DNA of 64,000 bases from Thermococcus sp. MV5 (GCF_012027425.1 NZ_SNUE01000003.1:124001-188000), one strand, 5' to 3'; positions 39,850 through 49,753 are shown, counted from the stretch's first letter. The notes: a model not told the origin generated them from the sequence alone. Numbers and translations are program-made.

Positions 39850-40260
39850 TCACTCTGCCGAGATTGCTGTTTCAAGTTTTCTTCTACTTGCTTCAAGAAG
39901 ATCACTGAGGGTAAAAATGCCAACAACTTTCCCTTCTTCTTCAATAAGCATGTGTTTTATTCTCTTTGCTGCCATTATTTTCAATACTTCTTTTAGTGGG
40001 GTATTCGCATCTACCGTAATTAAATCCTTTGTCATGATCTCCGTTATGGGGGTTGTATAATCCAACCCTGGAACGATGACTCTTCTTATAATGTCACTCT
40101 TCGTAAAAAATCCTATAACCTTTTCATGTTGGTCTATGACAACTAGAGAGCCAATATCAAATTCCACCATTATCTTGCAGGCCTCTTGAATGGTATTATC
40201 TGGCCTTACCCCTATCAACTTTTTAGTCATGTAAACCTTTATTGGAGCATTTTCATCCAT
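39850..40260 (-). CDS. CBS domain pair protein
   Basis: 136 residues consisting of one Bateman module, two CBS domains: VYMTKKLIGVRPDNTIQEAC ... GFFTKSDIIRRV, then EIMTKDLITVDANTPLKEVL ... GIFTLSDLLEAS. Such modules bind adenosine-type ligands and act as energy or metabolite sensors. The second domain keeps the TLSD nucleotide-binding signature and the first TKSD. The ATG at 40260 follows GGTGATT. It sits between the 2-phosphoglycerate kinase and metallophosphoesterase genes on the same strand, the latter starting six bases after its stop, so the sensor may be cotranscribed with the phosphoesterase. Confidence 0.9.
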   Translation of the reverse strand: MDENAPIKVYMTKKLIGVRPDNTIQEACKIMVEFDIGSLVVIDQHEKVIGFFTKSDIIRRVIVPGLDYTTPITEIMTKDLITVDANTPLKEVLKIMAAKRIKHMLIEEEGKVVGIFTLSDLLEASRRKLETAISAE

Positions 40261-40323
40261 TTGAATCACCATAATATGATCTATGAAAATAATATTATGT
40301 ATGAAGATAAAAGGGTTTTGTTG

Positions 40324-41223
40324 TTAGATTTCTAATTTAATCCCTCTTTCCCTAAGCCGTTTAGGTATCTCTTTCATCAGATGGCTCATTATAGTATTTA
40401 TGGATTCTTCGAGCTCAATATTCTCTATTATGGGAACCCCATGTTCTTTCGCTTTTTTGGCTAAGTAGTCCTGAATGTGAATAATATCTTCGATATTTTT
40501 CACATAGTATTCGGCGGGTCGAAGACTGTAACGTGCCCTTTCGTAAAATCTTGCTTCAAGAGCTTCAAGACTTCTTACGGTTATCATATACATAAAACTT
40601 CTTTCGTTAAGTGTTAGATACCCCGGTACGAGGTGGATTCCCTCTATTATCGTGTTGAACCCCTCCTTATATGAACGCTCTATGACTGCGTTAATTCCAA
40701 CGCTTATGTATCTTACCTGACTTTCAAATCCATAAATAAGGGGGTTTACATCTCTTGGTACATTTCTAAGTTCTCTCCAGGCTAAAAATGAAGAGGTATG
40801 GATTGCAGGAAGGAGGTCTCTGCTGATCATTTTTCTCATAACTTCCCTAACGGTATCCGTGCCTATCACGGTTCTTATTCCCAGTCTAAATGCTAACTCA
40901 GTTGCAAGCGTGGATTTTCCAACTCCCGTTGCTCCACCAAGGAGTATTATCATTGGGTACTTTAGCTTTCTAAGTTCGTGCCAAAAGAGGTATTTTCTTG
41001 CAGCATCCTTTAGACCGTGCTCTAGAAGCTTTTTATACGCTATCTCCCTGATTTCATCTTTTGTTATCAGTTTTACCTTTCTTCTCTCCAGATCCTTTAC
41101 TATCTCAGCGGCTATAGAATAGGCTATACCAACATCAACACCGGTGGAAGTTATAGATCTAGTGAGGATTCCTCTGGAAAAGGGGATTTTTGTCCTTTTT
41201 TCAGGATCGACCACGATTATCAT
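40324..41223 (-). CDS. 2-phosphoglycerate kinase
   Basis: Phosphorylates 2-phosphoglycerate to 2,3-diphosphoglycerate, the first step to cyclic 2,3-diphosphoglycerate (cDPG). 299 residues: an ATP-cone-like N-terminal domain (residues 1-85, KIPFSRGILTRSI) and a P-loop kinase domain with LLGGATGVGKST near 95-106, GTDTVREVMR near 121, and IIEGIHLVPG near 192. It overlaps the stop of the cpgS gene (ATGA), giving the coupled two-step pathway. The architecture matches the archaeal pgk2 family from methanogens. Confidence 0.88.
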   Translation of the reverse strand: MIIVVDPEKRTKIPFSRGILTRSITSTGVDVGIAYSIAAEIVKDLERRKVKLITKDEIREIAYKKLLEHGLKDAARKYLFWHELRKLKYPMIILLGGATGVGKSTLATELAFRLGIRTVIGTDTVREVMRKMISRDLLPAIHTSSFLAWRELRNVPRDVNPLIYGFESQVRYISVGINAVIERSYKEGFNTIIEGIHLVPGYLTLNERSFMYMITVRSLEALEARFYERARYSLRPAEYYVKNIEDIIHIQDYLAKKAKEHGVPIIENIELEESINTIMSHLMKEIPKRLRERGIKLEI

Positions 41224-42524
41224 CTTTGAACCCCCTTGAGGTCTCGCCCTATCTCCAACACAGAGCCTCTCAAATCTTTTCCATCTATATTAACTGGTTC
41301 GTTATCGAGATATATAACATCTTTCCCCTGTTTGAGGGCTTCCCTTGTGACAACGTCCACGGCAGCAGCTTTTAGTTCTACAAGAATAGTATCATAATTA
41401 CTAAAACGTTTCAAATCCTCCTTTAACTTTGGTCTGTTGGCTAAATTATGGCTTTTACCAATAATCTCTATATTATATGATTCTTCCAAGTGTTTAGCTG
41501 CTTTTTCTAGACCTTCTGAAGGTGCTGTCATAATGAGAATTGCCTTTTTTCCTGTTACTTCTCCCAACGGCCGTGGTTTGAATGCGGTTAAATGGATATC
41601 GGCTTCTGAGTTTATTTCACTTAGGAGTTTCTTGAGGACTCTAAGTTTCTCTTCATTTACCATGTCTGCAAGAGTCACTACAATCAAATCCGCCAGTGCA
41701 ACCCGGAATGGGCCAAAGTAGCTCTTAATGAACTCAAGTTTTTGTGGTGCTCCAACAACAGTGATGTATTTATCGGCCTTCACTGCTGGAAAAGTTGCTC
41801 CACTACCTTCAAGTATGACTATGTCCCCTTCGAGTTCTTCGGCTAGCTTTATACCTTTGTCAACTATGTCAAAGAAGCTAAAGCCTGCCATTCCTCCCCC
41901 ACATCTTCTACATCCTATTGTTAGCACTCTTGCTGTTAAAGCATCTTCAAAGTGGTCTGATGCTGCGTGTCTCCCCGATTCAGTTATTTTAATGAGAAAC
42001 TCAGGAGTTATCTCAAGCTTCTCTCCTTCTATTATCTCTGGTTCTTCTGGTCCTCCTCGTCCCATTGTCACGATTATAGGTTTTGCAATCTCCTTAAGGG
42101 TTCTTGCAACAAATCCGCTTACAGCGGTTTTTCCTACTCTTTTTCCAGTTCCAAGGATTGTGAGCGTAGGTTTGTTTATTTTCTTTAATTTCTTGGGGGA
42201 GAACTCAAAGTCTGCACCCTTATACTTAATGCCAAGTTTCAATAAAAGGGCAGCTATCCTAAATCTGTCTTCATAATTTACAACAGGTTCATCGCTCAGG
42301 TCTACGACTTCTTCGATTATATTCTCTCTAATTGCTTTCTTAATTGCTGATAGGTAATTATCCTCATGATAAAGCTTAACGCCTATCTGTTTTTCCAGGG
42401 ATTTAATATCTCCTATCTTCTCAGTACCCCCTAAGAACACTGCACAGGAAACATTTCCAAGCTTTTTAATGGCCCATGCAGTTACATCGGGGTAGTGCTC
42501 CCCATCTATCAGTACCATTCTCAT
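41220..42524 (-). CDS. cpgS: Cyclic 2,3-diphosphoglycerate synthetase
   Basis: Closes 2,3-diphosphoglycerate to cDPG with ATP. The 434 residues begin MRMVLIDGEHYPDVTAWA, have a P-loop-like TILGTGKRVGKTAVSGF near 127-143, and share MGRGGPEEPE near 164 and GCRRCGGGMAGF near 215 with the Methanothermus fervidus enzyme family. The start at 42524 has GGTGG four bases upstream; a second ATG two codons later also fits. cDPG is a thermoprotectant and phosphate store known from hyperthermophilic methanogens; its synthesis genes in a Thermococcales genome are less expected. A GTP-binding-like fold of other function is the only alternative I consider. Confidence 0.88.
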   Translation of the reverse strand: MRMVLIDGEHYPDVTAWAIKKLGNVSCAVFLGGTEKIGDIKSLEKQIGVKLYHEDNYLSAIKKAIRENIIEEVVDLSDEPVVNYEDRFRIAALLLKLGIKYKGADFEFSPKKLKKINKPTLTILGTGKRVGKTAVSGFVARTLKEIAKPIIVTMGRGGPEEPEIIEGEKLEITPEFLIKITESGRHAASDHFEDALTARVLTIGCRRCGGGMAGFSFFDIVDKGIKLAEELEGDIVILEGSGATFPAVKADKYITVVGAPQKLEFIKSYFGPFRVALADLIVVTLADMVNEEKLRVLKKLLSEINSEADIHLTAFKPRPLGEVTGKKAILIMTAPSEGLEKAAKHLEESYNIEIIGKSHNLANRPKLKEDLKRFSNYDTILVELKAAAVDVVTREALKQGKDVIYLDNEPVNIDGKDLRGSVLEIGRDLKGVQR

Positions 42525-42743
42525 TTTTCCACCATAGAGATTTAGTTAGTTTAAGTATAAAATTCTTCTGGAGGAGCCTACATATATCTTCCTCCCTTAA
42601 CCTTTTGAAAGTCTTTAGAACTAAGAGAATTTCGATGATATGGGCTTAAATCACCTTTATTCTGCTTTTATTGTCGAATGTATTTAAGTGTCCTTTGGTG
42701 CATTTATTTGTCTTTTAGAGGACTCTTTTTTACATATAGCAAG

Positions 42744-42757
42744 ACTTTTATATTTGT
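42744..42757 (+). promoter_or_regulatory. Promoter of the aromatic amino-acid permease
   Basis: GACTTTTATATTTG holds a TATA box about 35 bases upstream of the ATG at 42785, leaving room for a short leader with GGTGGTGAG. The 260-base divergent region between cpgS and this gene is otherwise A/T-rich with no gene seen. Confidence 0.55.
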
Positions 42758-42784
42758 GAAACTTTTTTCACCGGTGGTGAGAGC

Positions 42785-43897
42785 ATGAAGAGGCTGACAC
42801 TTGCTGAAGCAAGCGCAATACTAATAGGAACTCAAATTGGAGCTGGTGTTTTGGGTTTGCCATATGCTTTAAGAGAGGCTGGACCGATATTGGGAGTTAT
42901 TGTGATAATTCTTACGGGCCTTTTAACACTTCTAACTGCATTATTTGTTTTGGAAGTTGCCTCTAAGAGTGAGGGAAAAAGTCTTTCAAAGCTTACTGAA
43001 GAGCATCTCGGAAAATTTGGTGGGATTCTAATGTTCATGAGCATCTCAATCTTAGCTTATGGTGCTCTTATAGCATACATAGCAGGGAGTGCAGATATAC
43101 TCTCTTCGTTACTTGGAATTAGGGCAGAAATTGTTGCGATGATATTCTGGCTAGTAATGAGCTTAATTGTATTTATGGGTCTTAAAACTTCTGGGGAGGC
43201 CGAATTAATTCTCAATGGAGTACTTCTTTCTGCAATTATCATTTCAATAGTGCTGGTCTTTGGGAACATTTCTCCAGAATATATAAGGTATGCAAACTCC
43301 TCTGCTGCTCTACGTGGAGTAGGAGTAGCACTATTCGCCTACGTTAGTCATATGGTAATTCCTGAGCTTCTGAAGGGGCTTAAAGATGTCAGAATTACAA
43401 CAAAAGCAGTTTTTGTAGGGTATCTCACTCCAATGATACTCTATGCTCTTTTCATCTTGGCTTTTATTGGTGCATTTGGTCCTGAGACTCCTGAACTGGC
43501 AACAAAAGTACTTGAAGGTCTTTATGGTTCTTTAGGGAGGTGGATTGGTCTATTATTGCCCTTAGCAGCCATATGTACAAGCTATATAGGAATAGCGCTT
43601 TCTCAGATGGATAACATTAGAGAAATGCTTGGGTGCAGTAAGATAAGTTCATGGTTCTTAGCAGTTGTGCCGCCTTTGGCAATATATTTTGCCGGTCTTA
43701 AAAGCTTTGTAAATGCTCTATGGCTTGCAGGAACCTTTGGGGGAGTGATCTATGCTGGGATACTTCCAACCCTCATGTACCTTAAAGTGAAGAAAAAAGA
43801 GGTGAATTTCCATTTGCATATTCCCCATGGGATAGTATATCTCTCTGGCCTGGTATTTCTCATGGTTTTTGTTTATTCTTTGGCCTCTCTTGTTTGA
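42785..43897 (+). CDS. Aromatic amino-acid permease family transporter (HAAAP/TyrP-like)
   Basis: A 370-residue transporter with about 11 hydrophobic helices. The N terminus (LAEASAILIGTQIGAGVLGLP, residues 5-25 approximately) is the substrate and Na+-site motif of the Trp/Tyr permease and related amino-acid/polyamine families. ALFAYVSHMVIPEL near 180 and GIALSQMDNIREML near 275 also fit. It most likely imports aromatic or other amino acids, which would feed the acdA-iorAB pathway at 26.6-30.5 kb. The ATG follows GGTGGTGAGAGC. It is monocistronic by layout. Confidence 0.85.
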   Translation: MKRLTLAEASAILIGTQIGAGVLGLPYALREAGPILGVIVIILTGLLTLLTALFVLEVASKSEGKSLSKLTEEHLGKFGGILMFMSISILAYGALIAYIAGSADILSSLLGIRAEIVAMIFWLVMSLIVFMGLKTSGEAELILNGVLLSAIIISIVLVFGNISPEYIRYANSSAALRGVGVALFAYVSHMVIPELLKGLKDVRITTKAVFVGYLTPMILYALFILAFIGAFGPETPELATKVLEGLYGSLGRWIGLLLPLAAICTSYIGIALSQMDNIREMLGCSKISSWFLAVVPPLAIYFAGLKSFVNALWLAGTFGGVIYAGILPTLMYLKVKKKEVNFHLHIPHGIVYLSGLVFLMVFVYSLASLV

Positions 43898-44057
43898 ATT
43901 TTATATTTTACGAAATATCTTCCTGTTTCAAATAATAGTCTTTATGAGTCTCTCTATGGTTCTCATTTTTTCAATTTGGTTATGAATACTTAAATTATTT
44001 TGTTCGAAAATCGGATGAAAATTTTTAAGGTCTCGTTATGTAGGATGAGTGAAGGGC

Positions 44058-46658
44058 ATGATAAGTTTTGCAGATAGAGAATACTCGGATGAGGAAATAT
44101 ATGCTATACTTGATGAACCGATTAGAGAGTGGTTTAAAGAGAAATTTGGGACGTTCACACCCCCTCAGCGTTATGCCGTGGTAGAAATTCATAAAGGAGA
44201 AAATGTCCTGATTTCATCACCAACAGGTAGTGGGAAAACTCTATCCGCTTTCTTAGCGGCTATAAATGAGCTTGTTCTCCTAGGAAAAAAGGAGGAACTC
44301 GAGGACAAAATTTACGTCCTTTACGTTTCTCCGCTTAGAGCTTTAAATAACGATATACGGAGGAACTTGGAGGAACCTCTCCGGGAAATACGGGAGGTTG
44401 CAAAAACTTTTGGTTATGAGTTGCCGGAGATAAGAGTTGCAGTGAGGACAAGTGATACTTCAAGTTATGAGAAGCAAAAGATGGTGAAAAAACCACCTCA
44501 TATTTTGATCACAACTCCAGAAAGCTTAGCAATAGCCCTAAATGCTCCTAAATTTAGTCAGAGGTTAAAAACAGTTAAATACGTAATTGTGGACGAAGTT
44601 CATGCCCTGGCTGAAAATAAGAGGGGTACTCACTTAGCTCTCAGTCTTGAGAGACTTCAAAATTTGGCCGGTGATTTTGTGAGGATTGGTCTTAGTGCAA
44701 CGATTCACCCTCTTGAGGAAGTTGCCAAGTTCGTTTTTGGCTTTAATGAGGATGGTACACCTCGTTCAGGACTAATTGTGGATGTGAGTTTTGCAAAGCA
44801 AACTGAAATTGTCGTAGAGAGTGTTGTTGAGGATCTCATATATTCTCCTGCGAGTGAACTTAGTGAAGCCCTGTACAAACGTTTGGACGAACTCATAGAA
44901 CAGCACAAAACAACGCTAATATTCACGAATACTAGAAGCGGTGCCGAAAGGGTTGCTTATCACCTCAAGAAAAAATATCCAAAATATGCTGAATTAATTG
45001 AAACTCATCATTCAAGTCTTTCTAGAGATGTTAGGCTTGAGGTAGAGGAGAAACTAAAGAGGGGAGAACTCAAAGCGGTAGTTTCTAGTACCTCCCTGGA
45101 ACTTGGAATTGACATTGGAAGTATTGACTTGGTTATTTTAATAGGATCACCAAAAAGTGTGAATAGAGCTTTGCAAAGAATTGGAAGAGCAGGTCATAGA
45201 TTGCATGAGATTAGTAAGGGAGTAATTCTTGTTTTGGATAGGGATGACTTGGTGGAGTGTACAGTCTTAGCTCACAACGCAAGGAATAGAAGGCTTGATA
45301 GAATTAAAATTCCTCAAAACCCGTTGGATGTTCTCGTCCAACATGTTCTTGGAATGGCTTTGGAGAGGGTCTGGGATATAAAGGAAGCGTACAATCTCGT
45401 GAGAAGGTCTTACCCCTATCGTAACTTGAGTTTTGAAGATTTTATGTCTGTTTTGCACTACTTGGCGGGAGAATACGCGGGGTTAGAAGAGAAAAGGGTC
45501 TATGCGAAAGTATGGCTAGATGAGGAAGAGGGTAAATTCGGTAGACGAGGCAAAATGACGAGGGCTATTTATTATATGAATACCGGTACAATTCCTGATG
45601 AGGCTAAAATTGAGGTCTTTACTCTTGATAGGCACTTTATAGGCACTGTTGAAGAAGAATTTGCTGAAAGACTGATGCCAGGGGATATTTTTGTTTTATC
45701 TGGAAGGACATATGAGTTTAAGAAATCTAGGGCCAATAGAATTTATGTTCAACCCAAAGAGGGTGCAAAGCCTACAATTCCAGCTTGGTTTTCCGAAATG
45801 CTTCCCTTGAGTTTTGACCTTGCATTAGATGTTCAAAGATTTAGGAGAGAGGTTAAAAATCTCTTAGATAACAAAAGAACCAAGAGTTTTCTGATGAAGA
45901 AATACCAGATAGATGAGAAAGCGGCAAAGGCCATTATGGGGTATTTTAGAGAGCAAGCAAGATATTCAACCGTCCCTGATGATGAAATAATTCTTGTTGA
46001 AGAAGTCTTTGACGAAAGAAGGGCAAAATACTTCTTCCATACCTTAATAGGCAGGAGGGCCAATGAAGCCTTAAGCAGGGCCTTTGCTTATTTGATTAGT
46101 AAGAAAAAGAGATGCAATGTAGGGATAGCTATAAGTGATAATGGGTTTATGCTTATCTTGCCTAAAGAAAAAGTTCTGAGTGAAAATGAAGTCAAAGAAC
46201 TTTTCCAAGTAGAAGATTTGAGAGAAACTCTGAAAAGGGCCTTGGATAATACGGAGCTTTTGAAAAGGCGTTTTAGACACGTAGCCAACAGAGGATTACT
46301 AATACTAAGACGTTACATGGGGCGGAAGAAGAGCTTAAGTAGACAACAACTCAATGCACAGACTTTATTGAGACTTTTAAAGAAAAATTATCCAGAGTTT
46401 CCACTTCTCAAAGAGGTCTATCGTGAGATAATGGAGGATAAGATGGATATAGAGAATGCGGAAATTTTCTTGAGATGGGTAAGGGAAGGTAAGATAAAAG
46501 TGGTGGTAGAACATAATGAACTGCCCTCACCTTTTGCCTTTAACCTTGAAGTGATTGGGGCTAGTGACGTTGTGCTGATGGAAGATAGAAGAGAATTAAT
46601 TAAGCAGTTACACAGTAAAATAATGAGACTTATCAAAGAAAAAGCTTTAAGTAATTAG
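44058..46658 (+). CDS. lhr: Lhr-type ATP-dependent helicase
   Basis: An 866-residue superfamily 2 helicase of the large-helicase-related family (aLhr2 type), implicated in archaeal RNA metabolism and DNA repair. Q-like region FTPPQRYAV near 33; Walker A SSPTGSGKTLSAF near 54; motif Ia VSPLRALNND near 93; motif II VDEVHA (DEVH) near 178; SAT in LSATIHP near 213; motif V STSLELGIDIG near 345; motif VI RIGRAGHR near 374. After these comes the winged-helix and Lhr-core domain to residue 866. I use the ATG at 44058; a GTG nine bases upstream is in frame and neither has a textbook ribosome site. Confidence 0.92.
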   Translation: MISFADREYSDEEIYAILDEPIREWFKEKFGTFTPPQRYAVVEIHKGENVLISSPTGSGKTLSAFLAAINELVLLGKKEELEDKIYVLYVSPLRALNNDIRRNLEEPLREIREVAKTFGYELPEIRVAVRTSDTSSYEKQKMVKKPPHILITTPESLAIALNAPKFSQRLKTVKYVIVDEVHALAENKRGTHLALSLERLQNLAGDFVRIGLSATIHPLEEVAKFVFGFNEDGTPRSGLIVDVSFAKQTEIVVESVVEDLIYSPASELSEALYKRLDELIEQHKTTLIFTNTRSGAERVAYHLKKKYPKYAELIETHHSSLSRDVRLEVEEKLKRGELKAVVSSTSLELGIDIGSIDLVILIGSPKSVNRALQRIGRAGHRLHEISKGVILVLDRDDLVECTVLAHNARNRRLDRIKIPQNPLDVLVQHVLGMALERVWDIKEAYNLVRRSYPYRNLSFEDFMSVLHYLAGEYAGLEEKRVYAKVWLDEEEGKFGRRGKMTRAIYYMNTGTIPDEAKIEVFTLDRHFIGTVEEEFAERLMPGDIFVLSGRTYEFKKSRANRIYVQPKEGAKPTIPAWFSEMLPLSFDLALDVQRFRREVKNLLDNKRTKSFLMKKYQIDEKAAKAIMGYFREQARYSTVPDDEIILVEEVFDERRAKYFFHTLIGRRANEALSRAFAYLISKKKRCNVGIAISDNGFMLILPKEKVLSENEVKELFQVEDLRETLKRALDNTELLKRRFRHVANRGLLILRRYMGRKKSLSRQQLNAQTLLRLLKKNYPEFPLLKEVYREIMEDKMDIENAEIFLRWVREGKIKVVVEHNELPSPFAFNLEVIGASDVVLMEDRRELIKQLHSKIMRLIKEKALSN

Positions 46659-46685
46659 TTGGAGTAATCTCTTTAAGGGGTTTAG

Positions 46686-47900
46686 GTGAATAAGAGAGTT
46701 CTAGTGAATATTATCTTTTTCCTGCTTGTTCTCTACACCTACAGCTATTTTGAGGAAGTCTCAGAGGAAGATCCTCTCTTTAGTGTTATTTGGGGACTTG
46801 AGGTCGATGGAAGAGTTGAAAAAGTGTCTTTTATCAGTAATAAAACTCTGGCAGTGGTGGTCTCACAGCCTTATATTCCGGTAAAATGGGATAATTACGT
46901 GGTCAAGAATGGTTCAATTTTTGTAGTGAACTTAGAGGGTGAAATCCTCAAAAATATTTCCCTCCTTCCAATAATTCAAGATGTTGATATTTCAGGGGAG
47001 TTTATTATAGTGGGCGGTTATGGAATTCTTCCTCCTGAAGAGAGTTCTAGTACAGTGACTCTAAAACCTTCTTATCTGGCGTTATATTCCACAAATGGTT
47101 CCCAACTATGGAAAAGGGAAATGGAGCCGCTGCAGGTCAGCGTTGCTGGGGATGTTGTTGTTGCATCAGCATCTGATAAAGATAGAGGTCCGCCTAAAGT
47201 TTATGTTTTTAATTCAAATGGAGATCTGCTCTGGGAAAGTTGTGGGTATAAGGTAGCTACTAATGGAGAAGTCATTGGCATAGCATATGGGAGAAATATA
47301 AGCATTTTCACAAAAGACGGGGATCTTGTGATGAAGCTTGAATTGATTAGTGATCCCGTAAATGGAGTATACTTAACTAAAAACCAAGATATTGCGATAA
47401 CTTCGTATCTAATGGGAAATATGGATAAGCCTAAACTCAGGATGTTTGATAAAGATGGAAGACTCAGGTGGATGAAGGCTTTTGAAGGTCCAATAATTAG
47501 AACAGCGTTTACATCAGATGGGAAATTAATAGCAGTTTTTGATGGAAAATTGAGGATATTTGATAAAAACGGTGGTTTGTTATGGGTTGAACCTTATAAC
47601 TCTAGTATATTTTTGAATACATTTGCCTTTTCCCCGGATGGGAGACTCATAGTCTATGCTGACTACAGTTATATACGGCTCATTGTTAACCCTCTTTTTG
47701 ACATTGATAAGGATAAGATTCTTGATGATGAAGATTTGATTCCAATACACAACGGTCTATTCTGGAGGGTTTTACTCACCATAATTTTTGGAGTCTTTGC
47801 TGCATGGGTCAACTGGAAAGAAAAGAAAAGGGGGCGTGAGAAAGCAAGGAAGGCATATTTGGAGCTTAAGGAGACGTTTGGAAAGACAAAAGAAGATTAG
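46686..47900 (+). CDS. Membrane-anchored beta-propeller protein with calcium-loop-like motif
   Basis: 404 residues. An N-terminal hydrophobic segment (IIFFLLVLYTY, residues 9-20) is followed by an extracellular region with repeated PQQ/WD-like strands such as LALYSTNGSQLWKRE, VYVFNSNGDLLWES, LRMFDKDGRLRWMK and LRIFDKNGGLLWVE, the mark of a beta-propeller. Then FDIDKDKILDDEDLIP resembles a thrombospondin type 3 calcium loop, followed by a membrane helix (RVLLTIIFGVFAAWVNW, about 359-375) and a basic cytoplasmic tail. Function is unknown; a surface sensor or scaffold is plausible. It follows lhr by 27 bases and overlaps the convergent protease stop by four. The GTG start at 46686 is uncertain. 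Confidence 0.75.
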   Translation: MNKRVLVNIIFFLLVLYTYSYFEEVSEEDPLFSVIWGLEVDGRVEKVSFISNKTLAVVVSQPYIPVKWDNYVVKNGSIFVVNLEGEILKNISLLPIIQDVDISGEFIIVGGYGILPPEESSSTVTLKPSYLALYSTNGSQLWKREMEPLQVSVAGDVVVASASDKDRGPPKVYVFNSNGDLLWESCGYKVATNGEVIGIAYGRNISIFTKDGDLVMKLELISDPVNGVYLTKNQDIAITSYLMGNMDKPKLRMFDKDGRLRWMKAFEGPIIRTAFTSDGKLIAVFDGKLRIFDKNGGLLWVEPYNSSIFLNTFAFSPDGRLIVYADYSYIRLIVNPLFDIDKDKILDDEDLIPIHNGLFWRVLLTIIFGVFAAWVNWKEKKRGREKARKAYLELKETFGKTKED

Positions 47901-49753
47901 ATGTAAAGTACTTTAATAACAAAAGCAAGCATGTCCGTGAGCTCTTTAACTCTTGTCTCTGCTGAGGCCCCCATGTGTCCGCTCTTTGTTTCCACTCTTA
48001 AGTAAACGGGTGCACCAACGTCTTTGAGCTTCTTTGCAAACTTTAATGCATGAGCTGGATGGACTCTATCATCGTATAGTCCAGTGTAAATTAGTGTTGG
48101 TGGGTATTTTTTGGTTGGATCGATGTTATGGTATGGAGAATACTTGAGAAGGAACTCTCTGTCCTTTGGGTCGTCTGGATTTCCATATTCTAGAATCCAC
48201 ACACTTCCAATGTAAAGCTTGTGGAAGCGGAGCATGTCTATAACGGGATATCCAATTAAAGCTGCATCCATAACATTGGGCCTTTGAACAAGTGTTGCTG
48301 AGACTAAAAGACCTCCATTGCTTCTTCCCCATGCAGCAACTCTATATCCCTCTCTCTTAAGCTTCTCTAGAACTGCTATAAAATCGTCAAATACATTCTG
48401 TTTGTTTTCTCGCATGCCAGCTCTGTGCCACTCTTCGCCGTATTCGCTTCCTCCTCTTAGGTTTGCCATAACAAAGGTTCCGCCCCTTTTAATGAAGGGA
48501 ACTGCATGGGGGAAGAACCTTGGCAAGAGCGGTATGTTGAAGCCACCATACCCAAAGACCCAAGCTTTTTTCTCATCCTTTTCTCCCTTAACAGTGAAAT
48601 AATGGATTTTAGTCCCATCCCTTGAAGTTGCGAAGCTTTCTTCTACTTTAAAATTGTCTTTCAATTTGATTTCATCTACAAGCTCGAGTCTCTCACTAAA
48701 TCTGTAAACCCTATAGGGTACTGTAAAGCTTTCATATCTAAGGAGAACATTTTTCCCATCGTTGTCAAGTGGATGGACTTGACCAGGCATCTCAAATTTT
48801 ATCTCCTCTATAAGTGTCCCATCTAATGTGAAGGCCCTCAGGAGTGAGGATGCATGAACCATGTAGCCAGTAAGTATCTTATCTTCTACTATAACGGCCC
48901 ATTCAAGGGGAAATTCTTTTTCTGGAATAATCTCTTTTATTTCCTCTCCCTCGAGTACGACTATTTTTCCAACTCCTTTTCCTTCTCTAGTATATATGTA
49001 GAGCTTTTTATCTTTGTAGTCTATTGGATAAGCAGGGGCTTTACTTGAATACACTTTTTTCCATTCTTCTGGCTTATTTATGGGCCCAAAGTATATATCG
49101 GCTTTGTTCCATCCAAAGGTAACTGTTAACATTGCCCATTTTCCATCTGTGCTTTTCTGCAGGTTCATAAAATACCCTGAAGGTAGACCGTCACCAAATA
49201 TCATCCTTTCTTTGTCTCCTTTCTTAAGGAAAACCCTCTCTGCTGGAGGCTCCATTCCATCGGGTGTTTTCTCTTTTCTATAGAACCGAGCAAAATAATA
49301 CCCATCGTCAAGGAAGACAATGTTCCATAGAGATGGCTTTATCTCCTCTAAGATCTCTCTACTTTTTAAGTCGATTATTCTTGTTATTCCTTCATCGGCT
49401 CCACCAATAGAGAAATTGTAGGCTAATCTTTTCCCTTCTTTATCTACAGTAAATCCTTGTAGAAGGACCTCGTCGTTAAGTTCTTTTTCAAGTTCCTTTG
49501 AGTCCACTATTACTTCTCCTGTGTCGAAGAGTTTTATGAGTTGTCTGCCCTTCTCGTTTATCTGCACAAAGATTCCCCTTTCTGTAAGCTGAGCTCTCCA
49601 GATGTTGGGTAGGTAATAGTACTTCCTAACCTCGTCTATAAGTTTGTCTGGAATATCTCCAATGAATTCTCTAAAGCGCGCGTTTTCTTCCTCTATGAAC
49701 TTTAACACTCTCTCATCACTTAGGTTTTCCATCCAGAGGTATGGATCTTCCAT
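47897..49753 (-). CDS. Prolyl oligopeptidase (S9 family)
   Basis: Cleaves short peptides after proline in the cytoplasm. The 618 residues match the P. furiosus prolyl endopeptidase in length. An N-terminal beta-propeller (about 60-340) is followed by the alpha/beta-hydrolase domain with catalytic Ser in AAWGRSNGGLLV near 476, Asp in YDDRVHPAHA near 559 and His in SGHMGA near 593; FGYGGFNIPL near 380 marks the oxyanion region. The ATG at 49753 has GGTGACTTGG upstream; a longer frame from 49765 overlaps it. It adds to the peptide-degrading capacity of the cell. Confidence 0.95.
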   Translation of the reverse strand: MEDPYLWMENLSDERVLKFIEEENARFREFIGDIPDKLIDEVRKYYYLPNIWRAQLTERGIFVQINEKGRQLIKLFDTGEVIVDSKELEKELNDEVLLQGFTVDKEGKRLAYNFSIGGADEGITRIIDLKSREILEEIKPSLWNIVFLDDGYYFARFYRKEKTPDGMEPPAERVFLKKGDKERMIFGDGLPSGYFMNLQKSTDGKWAMLTVTFGWNKADIYFGPINKPEEWKKVYSSKAPAYPIDYKDKKLYIYTREGKGVGKIVVLEGEEIKEIIPEKEFPLEWAVIVEDKILTGYMVHASSLLRAFTLDGTLIEEIKFEMPGQVHPLDNDGKNVLLRYESFTVPYRVYRFSERLELVDEIKLKDNFKVEESFATSRDGTKIHYFTVKGEKDEKKAWVFGYGGFNIPLLPRFFPHAVPFIKRGGTFVMANLRGGSEYGEEWHRAGMRENKQNVFDDFIAVLEKLKREGYRVAAWGRSNGGLLVSATLVQRPNVMDAALIGYPVIDMLRFHKLYIGSVWILEYGNPDDPKDREFLLKYSPYHNIDPTKKYPPTLIYTGLYDDRVHPAHALKFAKKLKDVGAPVYLRVETKSGHMGASAETRVKELTDMLAFVIKVLYI

